A DNA stretch of 36,073 bases from Halobacteriovoraceae bacterium. GTDB taxonomy: Bacteria; Bdellovibrionota; Bacteriovoracia; Bacteriovoracales; Bacteriovoracaceae. Below are positions 17,238 to 26,606 of the stretch, one piece after another; the first letter of the stretch is position 1, and every line of letters begins with the position of its first letter. Below the pieces are notes generated by a model, which saw only the letters and a program-made list of their open reading frames with translations, had not been told where the DNA came from and searched no databases. Both the position numbers and the translations under genes were made by a program. Location: NCBI GenBank assembly GCA_002718735.1, contig PBFR01000023.1:1-36073 (forward strand). The letters run 5' to 3'.

Positions 17238-17984
17238 TTATTTTGCCAGTGCAATTATGGCCGAAATATTGTCCTGCCCACCATTTTCATTGGCCTGGTC
17301 TATTAAAGCTTGAACAGTTTGGTCAAGTGTAGATTGATCTGCCAGCGCTGGTTCAGGTATATGCTTGTTCACCAGATGCAGAATGTCCTCATCTGATACT
17401 TTGCCATGAAGACCATCAGAGCAAATCAAGAATAAATCATTGCGGGCCACCTTATACTGGTAGACATCAACAATTAGTTCTGGTTCATAACCAACTGTCC
17501 TTATGAGTACATTTTTCTGTGGATCGGCCTTTGCCCCCTCGCGATCGTAGAGCCCCATGGTCAATTTCTCCTGAACTAAGGAGTGGTCGCGAGTAAGTTG
17601 ATAAATTTTATTTTTACTTATTAGGTAGGTTCTAGAATCACCAACATTAGCAATATTGACATTTGGACCATCAAAGTAAATAGCCGAAATTGTAGTTCCC
17701 ATCCCTTTGAGTTCTTCATGTTGCAAGCTGTGGTCATAAATTGACTGATTCACATGGATAATACTTTCTTTTAAAAGGTCTTTGGCCCTAAGGGTGTCCA
17801 CATTGTTTTCAATGAAGTCAGGGAGTAGTTTAACGGACATTTGTGAGGCTATGTCACCACCATTATGTCCACCCATTCCGTCCGCTACCACAAAAAAGTG
17901 CCTCTTTGCATACAGGCAAATTGAATCTTGGTTGCTTTTTCGTTTTTGTCCAATGTCAGTGGCACCTGAAGCAATGATGGCCAA
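17238..17984 (-). CDS. PP2C-family protein serine/threonine phosphatase
   Basis: PPM-type metal-dependent phosphatase of the Stp/PrpC kind, 248 residues. Metal-binding motifs are complete: GQKRKSNQDS, VADGMGGHNGG, GMGTTISA, NVGDSRTYLI, LTRDHSLV, LICSDGLHG and GGQDNISAII. No transmembrane segment, so cytosolic. Start is placed at TTG 17984 because AGGAG (17992-17996) is 7 bases upstream; the alternative TTG at 17990 would leave a spacing of one base. A minus-strand promoter lies at 18020-18047. No partner kinase gene of the Hanks type is adjacent, but prkA is divergent on the other side of the shared 208-base region. Confidence 0.93.
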   Translation of the reverse strand: MAIIASGATDIGQKRKSNQDSICLYAKRHFFVVADGMGGHNGGDIASQMSVKLLPDFIENNVDTLRAKDLLKESIIHVNQSIYDHSLQHEELKGMGTTISAIYFDGPNVNIANVGDSRTYLISKNKIYQLTRDHSLVQEKLTMGLYDREGAKADPQKNVLIRTVGYEPELIVDVYQYKVARNDLFLICSDGLHGKVSDEDILHLVNKHIPEPALADQSTLDQTVQALIDQANENGGQDNISAIIALAK

Positions 17985-18019
17985 TTCCAAACTCCTGTTA
18001 TTCGTTTTTTTATTACAAC

Positions 18020-18047
18020 ATTATAACCCTTTACGGCATTTGATCAA
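18020..18047 (-). promoter_or_regulatory. Sigma-70-like promoter for the PP2C gene
   Basis: On the minus strand TTGATC (18042-18047) and a perfect TATAAT (18020-18025) are 16 bases apart, about 36 bases before the phosphatase start. Confidence 0.6.
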
Positions 18048-18089
18048 AAATAGTTAGATTTTTAAATATTAAAGTCTGAGTGGAATGCT

Positions 18090-18103
18090 CCGACAAGCGT
18101 CGG
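18090..18103. promoter_or_regulatory. Inverted repeat between divergent PP2C and prkA promoters
   Basis: CCGAC (18090-18094) and GTCGG (18099-18103) flank a 4-base AAGC centre. It lies between the two predicted promoters and could be an operator for one or both; a small hairpin is the other reading. No regulator is known. Confidence 0.35.
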
Positions 18104-18120
18104 GAATCTTTGTTTTTACT

Positions 18121-18150
18121 TTGAAATGAACTCTCTTTTGAGGGTACAAT
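18121..18150 (+). promoter_or_regulatory. Promoter-like elements for the prkA operon
   Basis: TTGAAA (18121-18126) and TACAAT (18145-18150) are 18 bases apart and lie 43 bases before the prkA ATG. Similarity to the housekeeping consensus only; a stress sigma factor may act instead. Confidence 0.5.
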
Positions 18151-18192
18151 AAAATAGAAGCCTATTTAAGAAGCAACACTTTGGAGGTACTT

Positions 18193-20250
18193 ATGAGCGG
18201 CATTGATATTAAGGAGTTTATTGAAGAGAATTACTCTAAAGAAGATTTTTCTCATCTTCATTGGAGCGGTACTTTCCAAGAGTACGTGGATCTTGTGCAG
18301 AAAAACCCTCACATCTCCCGAAACGCGTTTCAAAGAGTTCATGACATGATCATGTCTTATGGGACTTCAACTTATACTGAGTATAAAAAAGAAATTACTC
18401 GTTATCATTTCTTCGACGATCCGATGGAGAATGGTAAGGATGCTATTTTTGGAATCGATGTTCACTTAATGAAACTAGTGAACTTCTTCAAATCGGCTGC
18501 TCAGGGATACGGTACTGAAAAAAGAGTTTTACTTTTGCACGGGCCAGTTGGTTCAGCAAAGTCTTCCATTTCCAGACTACTAAAGAAGGGTCTTGAACTT
18601 TACTCCAAAACAGATGAAGGTGCTCTTTATACTTATGAATGGGTCGATGATGTCGAGTCAGATATTCTTGGCGGAAGTAAAAAGTTTCCTTCTCCAATGC
18701 ATGAAGAGCCTCTAAAGCTAATTCCAACAGAAGTTAGGGCAAAATTTCTAGATGAGTTGAATCAAAACTCTGACGGGAAATACAAAATTAAAATTAAAGG
18801 CAACGTTAACCCTGCCTGTCGATTCATTTTGTCAGAGTATATGCTTAAGTATGATGGCGATTGGAACGAAGTGATGAAGCACATTCGTGTACACAGATTA
18901 ATTCTTTCTGAAAAAGATAGAATTGGGATCGGCACTTTCCAACCAAAAGACGAAAAAAACCAAGACTCAACTGAACTTACAGGTGATATTAACTACAGAA
19001 AGATTGCGCTATATGGATCCGATTCCGATCCAAGGGCATTTAACTTTGATGGAGAGTTCAATATTGCCAATAGAGGTATTGTTGAGTTTATAGAGATGCT
19101 CAAACTCGATGTGGCATTTCTTTATGACTTACTTGGAGCCTCCCAAGAGCAGTCAATTAAGCCAAAAAAGTTTTCTCAAACTGACATTGATGAAGTTATC
19201 TTGGGACACACCAATGAGCCCGAGTTTAGAAAGCTTCAATCAAATGAGTTTATGGAAGCTCTAAGAGATAGAACTGTAAAGATTGATGTTCCTTATATCA
19301 CCAGGCTGGATCAAGAAATTAAGATCTATGAGAAAGATTTTAACTCTGAAAGAATCCCACACATGCACATTGCACCACATTCATTGGATATGGCCAGTAT
19401 GTGGGCAATTTTGACAAGACTCGAGGAGCCTAAGAAAGCAGATCTTACCAAGCTTCAAAAGTTGAAGCTTTATAATGGTAAAACACTTCCAGGTTACAAT
19501 GAGGATAATGTTAAGGAACTTAGAAAAGAGGCTAATAGAGAGGGTCTTGATGGAATCTCTCCAAGATACATTCAGGATAAAATCTCAAATGCTCTTGTAA
19601 AGAACGCTCACTCCGGATGTTTGAATCCCTTCATGATCTTCAATGAACTAGAGTCTGGATTAAAGCACCATACTCTTGTAAGTTCACCAGATCAGCTTGA
19701 ACACTTTAGAGAGATGCTAGCAGTCGCGAGACAAGAGTACGAAGACATTGTTAAAAATGATGTTCAAAAAGCTATTAGTGTTGACGAGACAGCAATCCAA
19801 ACACTTTGTGCAAATTACATTGATAACGTTAAAGCTTATACTCAAAAAGAAAAAATTCGAAACAAGTACTCCGGAAAAATGGAAGAAGCTGACGAGAGAT
19901 TTTTGAGATCCATCGAGGAAAAAATCGATATTCCAGAGTCTCGCAAAGATGACTTTAGAAGAGAGATTATGAATTATATTGGAGCTTTGGCCATCGAAGG
20001 AAAACAGTTTGATTATAAGATGAATGAAAGACTTCATAGAGCGCTTGAACTAAAACTTTTTGAAGACCAAAAAGATAGTATCAAGTTAACTACAATAATC
20101 TCAAATGTTGTGGATAAAGCGACTCAAGAGAAAATCGACGTCATCAAAAGTCGTATGATGAAGAACTTTGGCTATTGTGACATTTGTGCAACAGACGCAT
20201 TGAACTTTGTTGCAAGCATTTTCGCAAAAGGCGACTCGATTAAATCATAG
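18193..20250 (+). CDS. prkA: PrkA family serine protein kinase
   Basis: AAA-type ATPase/kinase, 685 residues, slightly longer than the usual 630-650. Walker A GPVGSAKS (117-124) sits in the N-terminal PrkA AAA domain; downstream [26 protein letters not shown] segments, NRGIVEF and the DLLGASQEQ stretch are characteristic, and the C-terminal kinase-like domain has [15 protein letters not shown] and [14 protein letters not shown] at 18193 is chosen over TTG at 18181 because GGAGG lies at 18183-18187. It leads the prkA-yeaH-spoVR operon that is widely conserved and linked to starvation or sporulation-type stress; this organism shows no sign of spore genes here. Both kinase and protease activity have been reported for PrkA proteins. 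Confidence 0.95.
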   Translation: MSGIDIKEFIEENYSKEDFSHLHWSGTFQEYVDLVQKNPHISRNAFQRVHDMIMSYGTSTYTEYKKEITRYHFFDDPMENGKDAIFGIDVHLMKLVNFFKSAAQGYGTEKRVLLLHGPVGSAKSSISRLLKKGLELYSKTDEGALYTYEWVDDVESDILGGSKKFPSPMHEEPLKLIPTEVRAKFLDELNQNSDGKYKIKIKGNVNPACRFILSEYMLKYDGDWNEVMKHIRVHRLILSEKDRIGIGTFQPKDEKNQDSTELTGDINYRKIALYGSDSDPRAFNFDGEFNIANRGIVEFIEMLKLDVAFLYDLLGASQEQSIKPKKFSQTDIDEVILGHTNEPEFRKLQSNEFMEALRDRTVKIDVPYITRLDQEIKIYEKDFNSERIPHMHIAPHSLDMASMWAILTRLEEPKKADLTKLQKLKLYNGKTLPGYNEDNVKELRKEANREGLDGISPRYIQDKISNALVKNAHSGCLNPFMIFNELESGLKHHTLVSSPDQLEHFREMLAVARQEYEDIVKNDVQKAISVDETAIQTLCANYIDNVKAYTQKEKIRNKYSGKMEEADERFLRSIEEKIDIPESRKDDFRREIMNYIGALAIEGKQFDYKMNERLHRALELKLFEDQKDSIKLTTIISNVVDKATQEKIDVIKSRMMKNFGYCDICATDALNFVASIFAKGDSIKS

Positions 20251-20273
20251 GAATCGTAATTTAAGGAGATCAA

Positions 20274-21389
20274 GTGGATCATCCAATTAAGCGCGACCAC
20301 GCTCGCTTTAGAAAAATTGTAAAGGGCAAGGTCCGAGAAAACCTTAGAAAGTACGTCTCCCAGGGGCAGCAAATTATCCCCAAGGGAGACGATAAATTCA
20401 CTGTTCCAATGCCTAGTATTGATATCCCAAGATTTAAGTTTGGAGACAAGTCAGAAGGTGGAACAGGACAAGGCCAAGGCGAACAAGGGGAGCCGGTTGA
20501 CGGTGAACCTGGTGAAGGACAACCTGGTGAGGGGGAAGCAGGCGAAGGCGAAGGGAACAAGGAACTTGAAGTTGAGATGGGAGTTGATGAACTTGCCAAG
20601 ATATTGGGTGAAGAGCTTGAACTTCCAAACATTGAACCAAAAGGCAAACAGCAGATAGCCTCCACGGTTGATAAATACACCTCCATCGGAACTGTGGGGC
20701 CTGATTCTCTTAAACATCTTAAGAGAACATACAAGCAAGCTCTAAAGCGTCAAATGGCAACTGGAATTTATGATCCTAGCAACCCAAGAGTTGTTCCCAT
20801 TCGAAGTGATTATCGCTACAGAAGCGCTGACACAAAAATTGAAATGGAAAACTCAGCAGTAGTCATCTATATGATGGATGTGTCCGGCTCAATGGGTGAA
20901 GAGCAGAAAGAGATTGTTCGAACTGAGTCTTTCTGGATTAATCTATGGCTTAAAAGTCAGTACAAAGATATTGATATCCGCTATATTATTCATGATGCCA
21001 CTGCAAAAGAAGTTGAAGAAGAGACTTTTTTTCGCACAAGAGAATCCGGGGGTACTTTAATCTCCTCAGCTTTTAAACTGTGTAAACATATTATCGAAAC
21101 AGACTATGATCCCAATGAGTGGAATATTTACCCATTCCATTTTTCGGATGGTGACAACTGGTCTGCAGACGATACGAAAATGTGTTTGAGCCTTTTGGAT
21201 GATCATATTCTTCCTGCATCCAACATGTTTTGTTATGGACAGGTTGAGAGTCGCTATGGTTCAGGTCAATTCTACAAAGACTTGAATGCCAAGTACCACC
21301 AAGATCATGAGAAGGTAATTCTTTCAAAAATTAAGAACAAAGACGCCATTTTGGATTCGATTAAGGAATTCTTGGGCAAGGGGAAATAG
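20274..21389 (+). CDS. yeaH: YeaH/YhbH family (DUF444) protein with VWA fold
   Basis: 371 residues. Basic N-terminus ([20 protein letters not shown]), a Gly/Glu/Gln-rich low-complexity segment (about 62-95), then a von Willebrand A-like domain with the MIDAS motif DVSGSMG (202-208). GTG start at 20274 with AAGGAG five bases upstream; 23 bases after prkA and 2 bases before spoVR, so a single operon. Biochemical role is unknown; the family is always found with PrkA and SpoVR. Confidence 0.95.
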   Translation: MDHPIKRDHARFRKIVKGKVRENLRKYVSQGQQIIPKGDDKFTVPMPSIDIPRFKFGDKSEGGTGQGQGEQGEPVDGEPGEGQPGEGEAGEGEGNKELEVEMGVDELAKILGEELELPNIEPKGKQQIASTVDKYTSIGTVGPDSLKHLKRTYKQALKRQMATGIYDPSNPRVVPIRSDYRYRSADTKIEMENSAVVIYMMDVSGSMGEEQKEIVRTESFWINLWLKSQYKDIDIRYIIHDATAKEVEEETFFRTRESGGTLISSAFKLCKHIIETDYDPNEWNIYPFHFSDGDNWSADDTKMCLSLLDDHILPASNMFCYGQVESRYGSGQFYKDLNAKYHQDHEKVILSKIKNKDAILDSIKEFLGKGK

Positions 21390-21391
21390 TT

Positions 21392-22894
21392 ATGTTGAGG
21401 GCCAAACCTATTAGCGGAGATCTACTTGAGCTTCAAAGAGAAATTCAAGGCTACGCCGATGAATTCGGCCTCGATTACTTTCCGCAAGTTTTTGAGATGT
21501 GCGATTATGACACAATTAATATACTTGCTGCCCAGGGTGGGTTTCCGATTAGATACCCTCACTGGAAGTTCGGTATGGATTATGACCAACTTTCAAAAGG
21601 CTATCGATTTGGGATTCAAAAAATCTATGAAATGGTTATCAATTCAGATCCTTGTTATGCATACCTTCTTGAAGTTAATAATTGGCTAGACCAAAAATTG
21701 GTTATGGCCCACGTGTATGGTCACAATGATTTCTTCAAGAACAACATGTGGTTTTCAAACACGAATAGAAAAATGATGGATGTGATGGCAAATCACGGCA
21801 CCAAAATAAGAAGATACATGGAGAAGTACGGCCAGGAAAAGGTTGAATCTTTTATCGACAAGGCCCTCTCGATTGAAAACCTCTTGGATATTAATCACCT
21901 TTTTGAAACTAATGAAGTGTTGGAGAGTAGAAGAAGAAAAGAAGAGCTTGCAAAGCTTGAAGGCGAGAATGACGGCTATATGAATGATGATAGGTCCGCT
22001 GCATTAAAAAGCTTCATGCGCGGACAAGAAAAAATCAAAAATAGCGAGATCGGACCTGAAGAAGAGGTCGTGGCGGAAAAGAACGTCGGACGCGGTGAGC
22101 GCGACATTATGAGATTTTTAATTCAGAATGCTCCAATAGAAGAGTGGCAGGCCGATATACTAGGTTGTATTAGAGAGGAGGCATATTATTTCCTACCTCA
22201 AAGAATAACCAAGATTATGAATGAGGGGTGGGCAAGTTATTGGCACTCGACCATCATGACCACTAGAGCAATGAATCCAAACGAGTTCATCGACTTTGCC
22301 GACAAACATGCTGGTGTTATGGTCATGAGTAAGCAAAATATCAACCCTTATAAAATTGGAATTGAGCTTTTCAGAGACATAGAATTTAGGTGGAACACTG
22401 GGCGTTTTGGAAAAGATTATAACGAATGCGACTCCCTGGAAGAAAAAGAAAATTGGAATAAGGACCTAGGACTTGGAAGAGACAAAATTTTTGAAATTAG
22501 AAAGTCCCATAATGACATCTCTTTTATCGATGAATTCCTAACTCCTGAGTTTTGTAATCGCCAACAGCTATTTACTTACAAGTTCAACCCGAGAAGTTCT
22601 CGTATGGAAATAGATACAAGGGACTTCGCGGCAATAAAGCAAAAGCTTCTAACCCAATTAACAAATTTTGGACAACCTCTTATTCGAGTGGAAGATGCAA
22701 ACTTTATGAACAGGAAAGAGCTACTTTTAAAGCACGTACATCAGGGTGTTGACTTGGATATGCAGTTTGCTTCACAAACTATGTCAAATATATTTGCTAT
22801 TTGGAAAAGACCTGTAAATCTTTCGACGCAATATGAAGATAAAGAAGTCGTCTTTCATTTTGATGGGAAAGAAATGAAACAGCTAAACAAATAG
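21392..22894 (+). CDS. spoVR: SpoVR family protein
   Basis: 500 residues, typical of the family (YcgB in E. coli). The conserved YPHWKFGMDYDQLSKGYRFG block near the N-terminus, HVYGHNDFFKNN, EEAYYFLPQRITKIMNEGWASYWH and NPYKIGIELFRDIE are present. Cytosolic, molecular role unknown; reported to act with PrkA and YeaH. ATG is 2 bases after the yeaH stop. The 3' end overlaps the convergent matrixin gene by 12 bases, with no clear terminator. Confidence 0.96.
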   Translation: MLRAKPISGDLLELQREIQGYADEFGLDYFPQVFEMCDYDTINILAAQGGFPIRYPHWKFGMDYDQLSKGYRFGIQKIYEMVINSDPCYAYLLEVNNWLDQKLVMAHVYGHNDFFKNNMWFSNTNRKMMDVMANHGTKIRRYMEKYGQEKVESFIDKALSIENLLDINHLFETNEVLESRRRKEELAKLEGENDGYMNDDRSAALKSFMRGQEKIKNSEIGPEEEVVAEKNVGRGERDIMRFLIQNAPIEEWQADILGCIREEAYYFLPQRITKIMNEGWASYWHSTIMTTRAMNPNEFIDFADKHAGVMVMSKQNINPYKIGIELFRDIEFRWNTGRFGKDYNECDSLEEKENWNKDLGLGRDKIFEIRKSHNDISFIDEFLTPEFCNRQQLFTYKFNPRSSRMEIDTRDFAAIKQKLLTQLTNFGQPLIRVEDANFMNRKELLLKHVHQGVDLDMQFASQTMSNIFAIWKRPVNLSTQYEDKEVVFHFDGKEMKQLNK

Positions 22895-23662
22895 CTTCTT
22901 TAGATTCTTTGGAAGAGAGAATACTCCGGCCAAAAGAATTCCTATTAGTAGGGAGGCCATAAAACCTCCCGGGAAGTTGCTGTCATCATCATTAGAAATG
23001 TCGTTAATTGTACCCATGGCACCTAGTATTGGAAGAAAGTCGCAGCCAAGAGCTGGCTCATCATATGGATAGAGGTAAGTGACTCCGTCTATATCATCTT
23101 GACCAAGCCAAGTTTGAGTTTTACCCGACACACTGTAGTACATTAAGTTATGGCTTAATTCTGTGTGGCCAAGACCTATTGCATGTCCAAGCTCGTGAGC
23201 TATTACTGCAATTTGTGTATTTCTATCTTGATCAGGCATGGCACTTTCAGAACCAGAGTTAATAATTAAAACAGCCTGGCAGTTATCGCCATTACACTTC
23301 ATTACAGCTCCACCCAAAGTTGTTGAGCTGGCGAAGGTTTGGTTACACCCAGCAAGAATTGTATTGTTGGGCACAAGGCCTGAGTTTAAGATGTCATTGT
23401 GTGATTGACCTGCAATGTCAATATTTCCAATGCCTTTAACCTTGAGTTGTAAGTCAGCTGTGGCCACTGCGTTCCAGTAATCGTCTGCCGCGTCCTCGAC
23501 GAGGTCTCTAAACGTCGCAGTTGAAAAACCTGCTCCTGTGCAATCTGTGGGAGAAATTAATACATTAATTTCATTCTTCGCAAACCCTCTACCCGTGTTT
23601 GGATTTAGTGTTGATGCAAAAAGTTGGCTGGCAAAAAATATTGTAAAAATTAAAGCTCTCAT
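22883..23662 (-). CDS. Matrixin-type (M10-like) zinc metalloprotease, exported
   Basis: 259 residues. Signal peptide MRALIFTIFFASQLFAS, then a small catalytic domain with the metzincin zinc site HELGHAIGLGH (His156, His160, His166) and the Met-turn LMYYSV (Met174). Four or more Cys outside the site. The C-terminus is unusual: an Asn/Asp-rich linker, PGG, a hydrophobic stretch (about 234-249) and a basic tail (PKNLKKLF), i.e. a tail anchor or sorting signal. ATG at 23662 is chosen because it shares ATGA with the stop of the upstream gene, implying coupled translation; TTG at 23671 is the alternative. Substrate unknown. Confidence 0.88.
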   Translation of the reverse strand: MRALIFTIFFASQLFASTLNPNTGRGFAKNEINVLISPTDCTGAGFSTATFRDLVEDAADDYWNAVATADLQLKVKGIGNIDIAGQSHNDILNSGLVPNNTILAGCNQTFASSTTLGGAVMKCNGDNCQAVLIINSGSESAMPDQDRNTQIAVIAHELGHAIGLGHTELSHNLMYYSVSGKTQTWLGQDDIDGVTYLYPYDEPALGCDFLPILGAMGTINDISNDDDSNFPGGFMASLLIGILLAGVFSLPKNLKKLFV

Positions 23663-24234
23663 AAGTACCAATTGTAAGTAAGGATATAATTGAACGCTCT
23701 ATTTTCCAAGTCTCTGGCATTCATCATGTTGAAATCAAGACGAACTGACCTAGTTGGGTTTATAAAGAACTCACCACCAAGGTCTAAGGTTGTATAGTAA
23801 GAATCTCTTGGAGAAGAAAGTGCTGTATAGTCTGTATAGCTATCTCCGTTTCTAAGATTTATTGAACCTCCGCCTCCGCTAATCGTTTGCCAGTATGTTG
23901 TCCAACCGTAGCGAATAATAAAAGAGGAGCTCCAAATATAACTAAAGTCATAATGAAAAAACAGAATGCGCTTTTTAGTCTTCTTTGCACTCTCATGATA
24001 GTAGGCAAGGCCTAGTTCAGGCATGAAGTAGTGTGGACCAAACATGTGAAATTGGAGTCCGTAAGAGACATAAGGAGTAAGCTCAAATTTAGTCGTAGCA
24101 CCTGAGTCGCTAGATTGGGCCTTGCCCACATACGGGACAAAAGTTCCAGCACTTACCATTTGAGCGGCATTAGCAGTCCCTAGAAGGCTAGTAAGAATGA
24201 ACGCCTGAATTAATATGTTTCTCAATAAGCTCAA
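23659..24234 (-). CDS. Exported protein, likely small outer-membrane barrel
   Basis: 191 residues with a signal peptide (MSLLRNILIQAFILTSLLGTANA). The mature part is rich in aromatic, alternating strands (for example HYDFSYIWSSSFIIRYGW and SVRLDFNMMNARDLENRA) and ends in YNWYL, as in small outer-membrane barrels. No family is recognised. TTG start at 24234 is supported by GAGGA about 9 bases upstream. It overlaps the aminotransferase gene by 47 bases and the matrixin gene by 4, so the three are translationally linked. Confidence 0.7.
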   Translation of the reverse strand: MSLLRNILIQAFILTSLLGTANAAQMVSAGTFVPYVGKAQSSDSGATTKFELTPYVSYGLQFHMFGPHYFMPELGLAYYHESAKKTKKRILFFHYDFSYIWSSSFIIRYGWTTYWQTISGGGGSINLRNGDSYTDYTALSSPRDSYYTTLDLGGEFFINPTRSVRLDFNMMNARDLENRAFNYILTYNWYL

Positions 24235-25084
24235 TGTAACACTTCCTCAACGCCTCGGTGACCGGTCTTTGCGCACTGGTTTCAGCGTATATTTTGGCGT
24301 TGAGTTTGTAAACTGGCATAATTCCCTTAGTTGCAGAAGTAATAAAAATTTCATCTGCATCTATTAACTCTTGCGTACTGATTGCTCTTTCTTCAAAATT
24401 GAAATTGTTGGCAATGCACAAATCCATGACTTTTGCCCTGGTAATACCCTTTAGAAGTCCAGATGTTGGGTGAGGGGTCATAACTTTACAATCTTTTACA
24501 ATCCAAACATTGAAAGTTGTGCCCTCAGTCACTTCTCCTGCTTGGTTGGCCATTATGGCATCGTCTGCACCGGATTGCTTGGCCTCTTGGAGTGCAAGGA
24601 TGTTATTTAGGTAGTTTCCACTCTTTGCATTGGGGTCTAGACTGCGTTTGTCGTTTCTAAACCTTGAAACCAGGCTAAGGTGTAGTCCTCTTTCGTAAAG
24701 TTCTGGTGCGTATTGGATATTGGGCTTAATAAAAATTACAACGTTTTGCCTGAAATCAGCAGTACCTATATTTAAGTCACTCTCACCTCTGGTGACGATA
24801 ATTCTGGCATAGGCCTCATCTAAGTTAGCGGCTTTTGCCGTCTCCATAAGTCGAGTGATTATTTCTTCTCTGCTCACCTGCATGTCCATTCCAATAAGTT
24901 TTGCAGAGTTCCATAGTCTATCTAGGTGTTCATCTAGAAATACAAAGCTTCTTGAATTTGAGTAGGTGACATCGTATATGGAATCTCCAAATAAGAAACC
25001 GCGATCAAAGACGCTTATTTTCGCTTCGTCTTCTCCGACGATCTTTCCATTAATATTTATGAATTTTTCCATTGTACCGCTCAT
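24188..25084 (-). CDS. Class IV PLP-dependent aminotransferase
   Basis: Fold-type IV enzyme of the branched-chain / D-amino-acid aminotransferase family, 298 residues. NGKIVGEDEAKISVFDRGFLFGDSIYD is typical of the N-terminus, PLP Lys is in NAKSGNYLNN (about Lys154), and GEVTEGTTFNVW (Glu near 187) and SGLLKGITR follow. The substrate is uncertain: BCAT-like (ilvE) by the KSGNYLNN motif, but D-alanine aminotransferase or aminodeoxychorismate lyase share the fold. ATG at 25084 is preferred; ATG at 25072 and TTG at 25126 are alternatives and none has a clear ribosome binding site. Its place between a TPR gene and envelope genes is unusual. Confidence 0.85.
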   Translation of the reverse strand: MSGTMEKFININGKIVGEDEAKISVFDRGFLFGDSIYDVTYSNSRSFVFLDEHLDRLWNSAKLIGMDMQVSREEIITRLMETAKAANLDEAYARIIVTRGESDLNIGTADFRQNVVIFIKPNIQYAPELYERGLHLSLVSRFRNDKRSLDPNAKSGNYLNNILALQEAKQSGADDAIMANQAGEVTEGTTFNVWIVKDCKVMTPHPTSGLLKGITRAKVMDLCIANNFNFEERAISTQELIDADEIFITSATKGIMPVYKLNAKIYAETSAQRPVTEALRKCYIELIEKHINSGVHSY

Positions 25085-25142
25085 ATTTTTTTTCGAGATA
25101 TTAATGGAATAGGGCTGAGAGTGCAAGGTATTTTGATTCTAA

Positions 25143-26567
25143 TTAGATCCCTGGAATTAGTTCTATTTGGGCGTCTTCAAGCTCTTCAATGTTCTTCTGA
25201 TTTATGAAGACAGTTTCTTTTATCGGATTTACGGTAAAGCCCTCCGTGTACTCTTCAAGAAGATCTTCCGATTTTTCAAAGATCGGATCATCTCTATCTG
25301 CAAGTAGAGTTAAATCTTCCCATACCAGCATGTGTGCTCTAATCCAGCAGGCGTGCCCGTCTTTTTGAGCACATGCTCTGTTTGAATTCATAAAGAGAGA
25401 GTTCGGATCTTTAGTAACGAAAGCGTTGAATGCAAGGAGTTGGTTTACTTCCAGGGGCGTTTGACCTTGCTTGCTTTTAACTATTGTTTTTAGCGCTGTC
25501 CTGGCCTCGTCATGCATTTGTGCTTTTGTTAGAAATGCGGCCTGAAGGGCAAGTCGTTCATTTTCATTTAAAGAGTTGGTATCCAACATCTTTGAGAACC
25601 GAGCACCATCTTCCCACTGATTCAAACGCCATGCAGTTGGGAGGATTCTTTCAAGTGAGTTTTGAGAATTACTTTTTCTTTTGAGTGCTAGTTTAAATTG
25701 GGCGTATGCCAATTCAAACTTTGACTGTGCCAAGTATAAGTTTCCTTTTATATTCTCCGAGTTTGGCGTAGATAGATCCTCTATCAACTCGTAGGCCTTC
25801 ACTATTTCACCTTGTCTGTAATAAAGAAGACCTAAAAGCTCGCGTGTGCGGGGATTCGAAAAAACTTCTCCGGACAGGTAGGGTATTCTTGCCAAAATTG
25901 TGTCGGGCTCATTTAGGTAAAGGGCCAACTTTAAGTAAAGTCTTAGGAGGTCACCTCTTTCATTTTCAATGTTTAGACCATCCAGTGTTCTTGCCGCCAC
26001 TTTGGTTTGTTGTTCGAATTTTAAATCAACCAAGGCATCCATCCATATGTGGTTGGAGTTGTCTTTTCCAGCTAAATACCTTTTGCAGTTTTGCCAATTC
26101 TCACTCGCCTCAGAGGCCTTGTCGACAATTATTAAATTTAAGGTCTCCATCAAGCAGGTTTTATCTTTATACTTTATCCTGGAGAGTTCCTTTTGTTGCA
26201 AGGCCTCCAAACTTTTAGAATAATTTCCTTGAATAAACTCAAGAATGGCAAGGTATCTAGATTGGATGGGAAGGGAAAAGTTTTTATCGTATTTGGCCTT
26301 TAGAAGTAGAATTCGGGCGATTTCATAGTCTCCGTTAATTATAGCGAGCTTAATTCTTGCTAGATTAAATGTAATTGAATCGAGCTCTCCGAGTTTTTTC
26401 TCCAAAGCAAGCTCAACATCATGAGTCCTTGAAGAGGGGAACTTAAGCTCACTTCTGTACTCTCTAATGTAGGTTGGAATCAAGTCCATTGACTTTGAGG
26501 GGTCAAGAGCTTGACCAAAAACCATCGCTTGAGCAGAAATGACCGCTATAGTTAAAAACATTTTCAT
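25143..26567 (-). CDS. Exported TPR-repeat protein
   Basis: 474 residues. Signal peptide MKMFLTIAVISAQAMVFG, then helix-turn-helix repeats of the TPR kind (for example GDYEIARILLLKAKYD, GNYSKSLEALQQ, GEIVKAYELIEDL, SKFELAYAQFKLALKR). Probably a periplasmic scaffold. No further domain is recognised. ATG is preceded by AGG about 8 bases upstream. It is the first gene of a minus-strand set with the aminotransferase, barrel-like and matrixin genes; the divergent gene to its right starts only 39 bases away. Confidence 0.8.
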   Translation of the reverse strand: MKMFLTIAVISAQAMVFGQALDPSKSMDLIPTYIREYRSELKFPSSRTHDVELALEKKLGELDSITFNLARIKLAIINGDYEIARILLLKAKYDKNFSLPIQSRYLAILEFIQGNYSKSLEALQQKELSRIKYKDKTCLMETLNLIIVDKASEASENWQNCKRYLAGKDNSNHIWMDALVDLKFEQQTKVAARTLDGLNIENERGDLLRLYLKLALYLNEPDTILARIPYLSGEVFSNPRTRELLGLLYYRQGEIVKAYELIEDLSTPNSENIKGNLYLAQSKFELAYAQFKLALKRKSNSQNSLERILPTAWRLNQWEDGARFSKMLDTNSLNENERLALQAAFLTKAQMHDEARTALKTIVKSKQGQTPLEVNQLLAFNAFVTKDPNSLFMNSNRACAQKDGHACWIRAHMLVWEDLTLLADRDDPIFEKSEDLLEEYTEGFTVNPIKETVFINQKNIEELEDAQIELIPGI

Positions 26568-26606
26568 CTATTAACCTATCGTATTTTTGTGTCGATAAAT
26601 TAAACA

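Noticed and set aside
20279..20738. Several open frames opposite and inside the Gly/Glu-rich part of yeaH.
   Set aside because: Caused by low-complexity repeats in the real gene.
25844..26223. Plus-strand frames of 124 and 84 codons inside the TPR gene.
   Set aside because: Antisense to a gene with signal peptide and repeats; no ribosome binding site.
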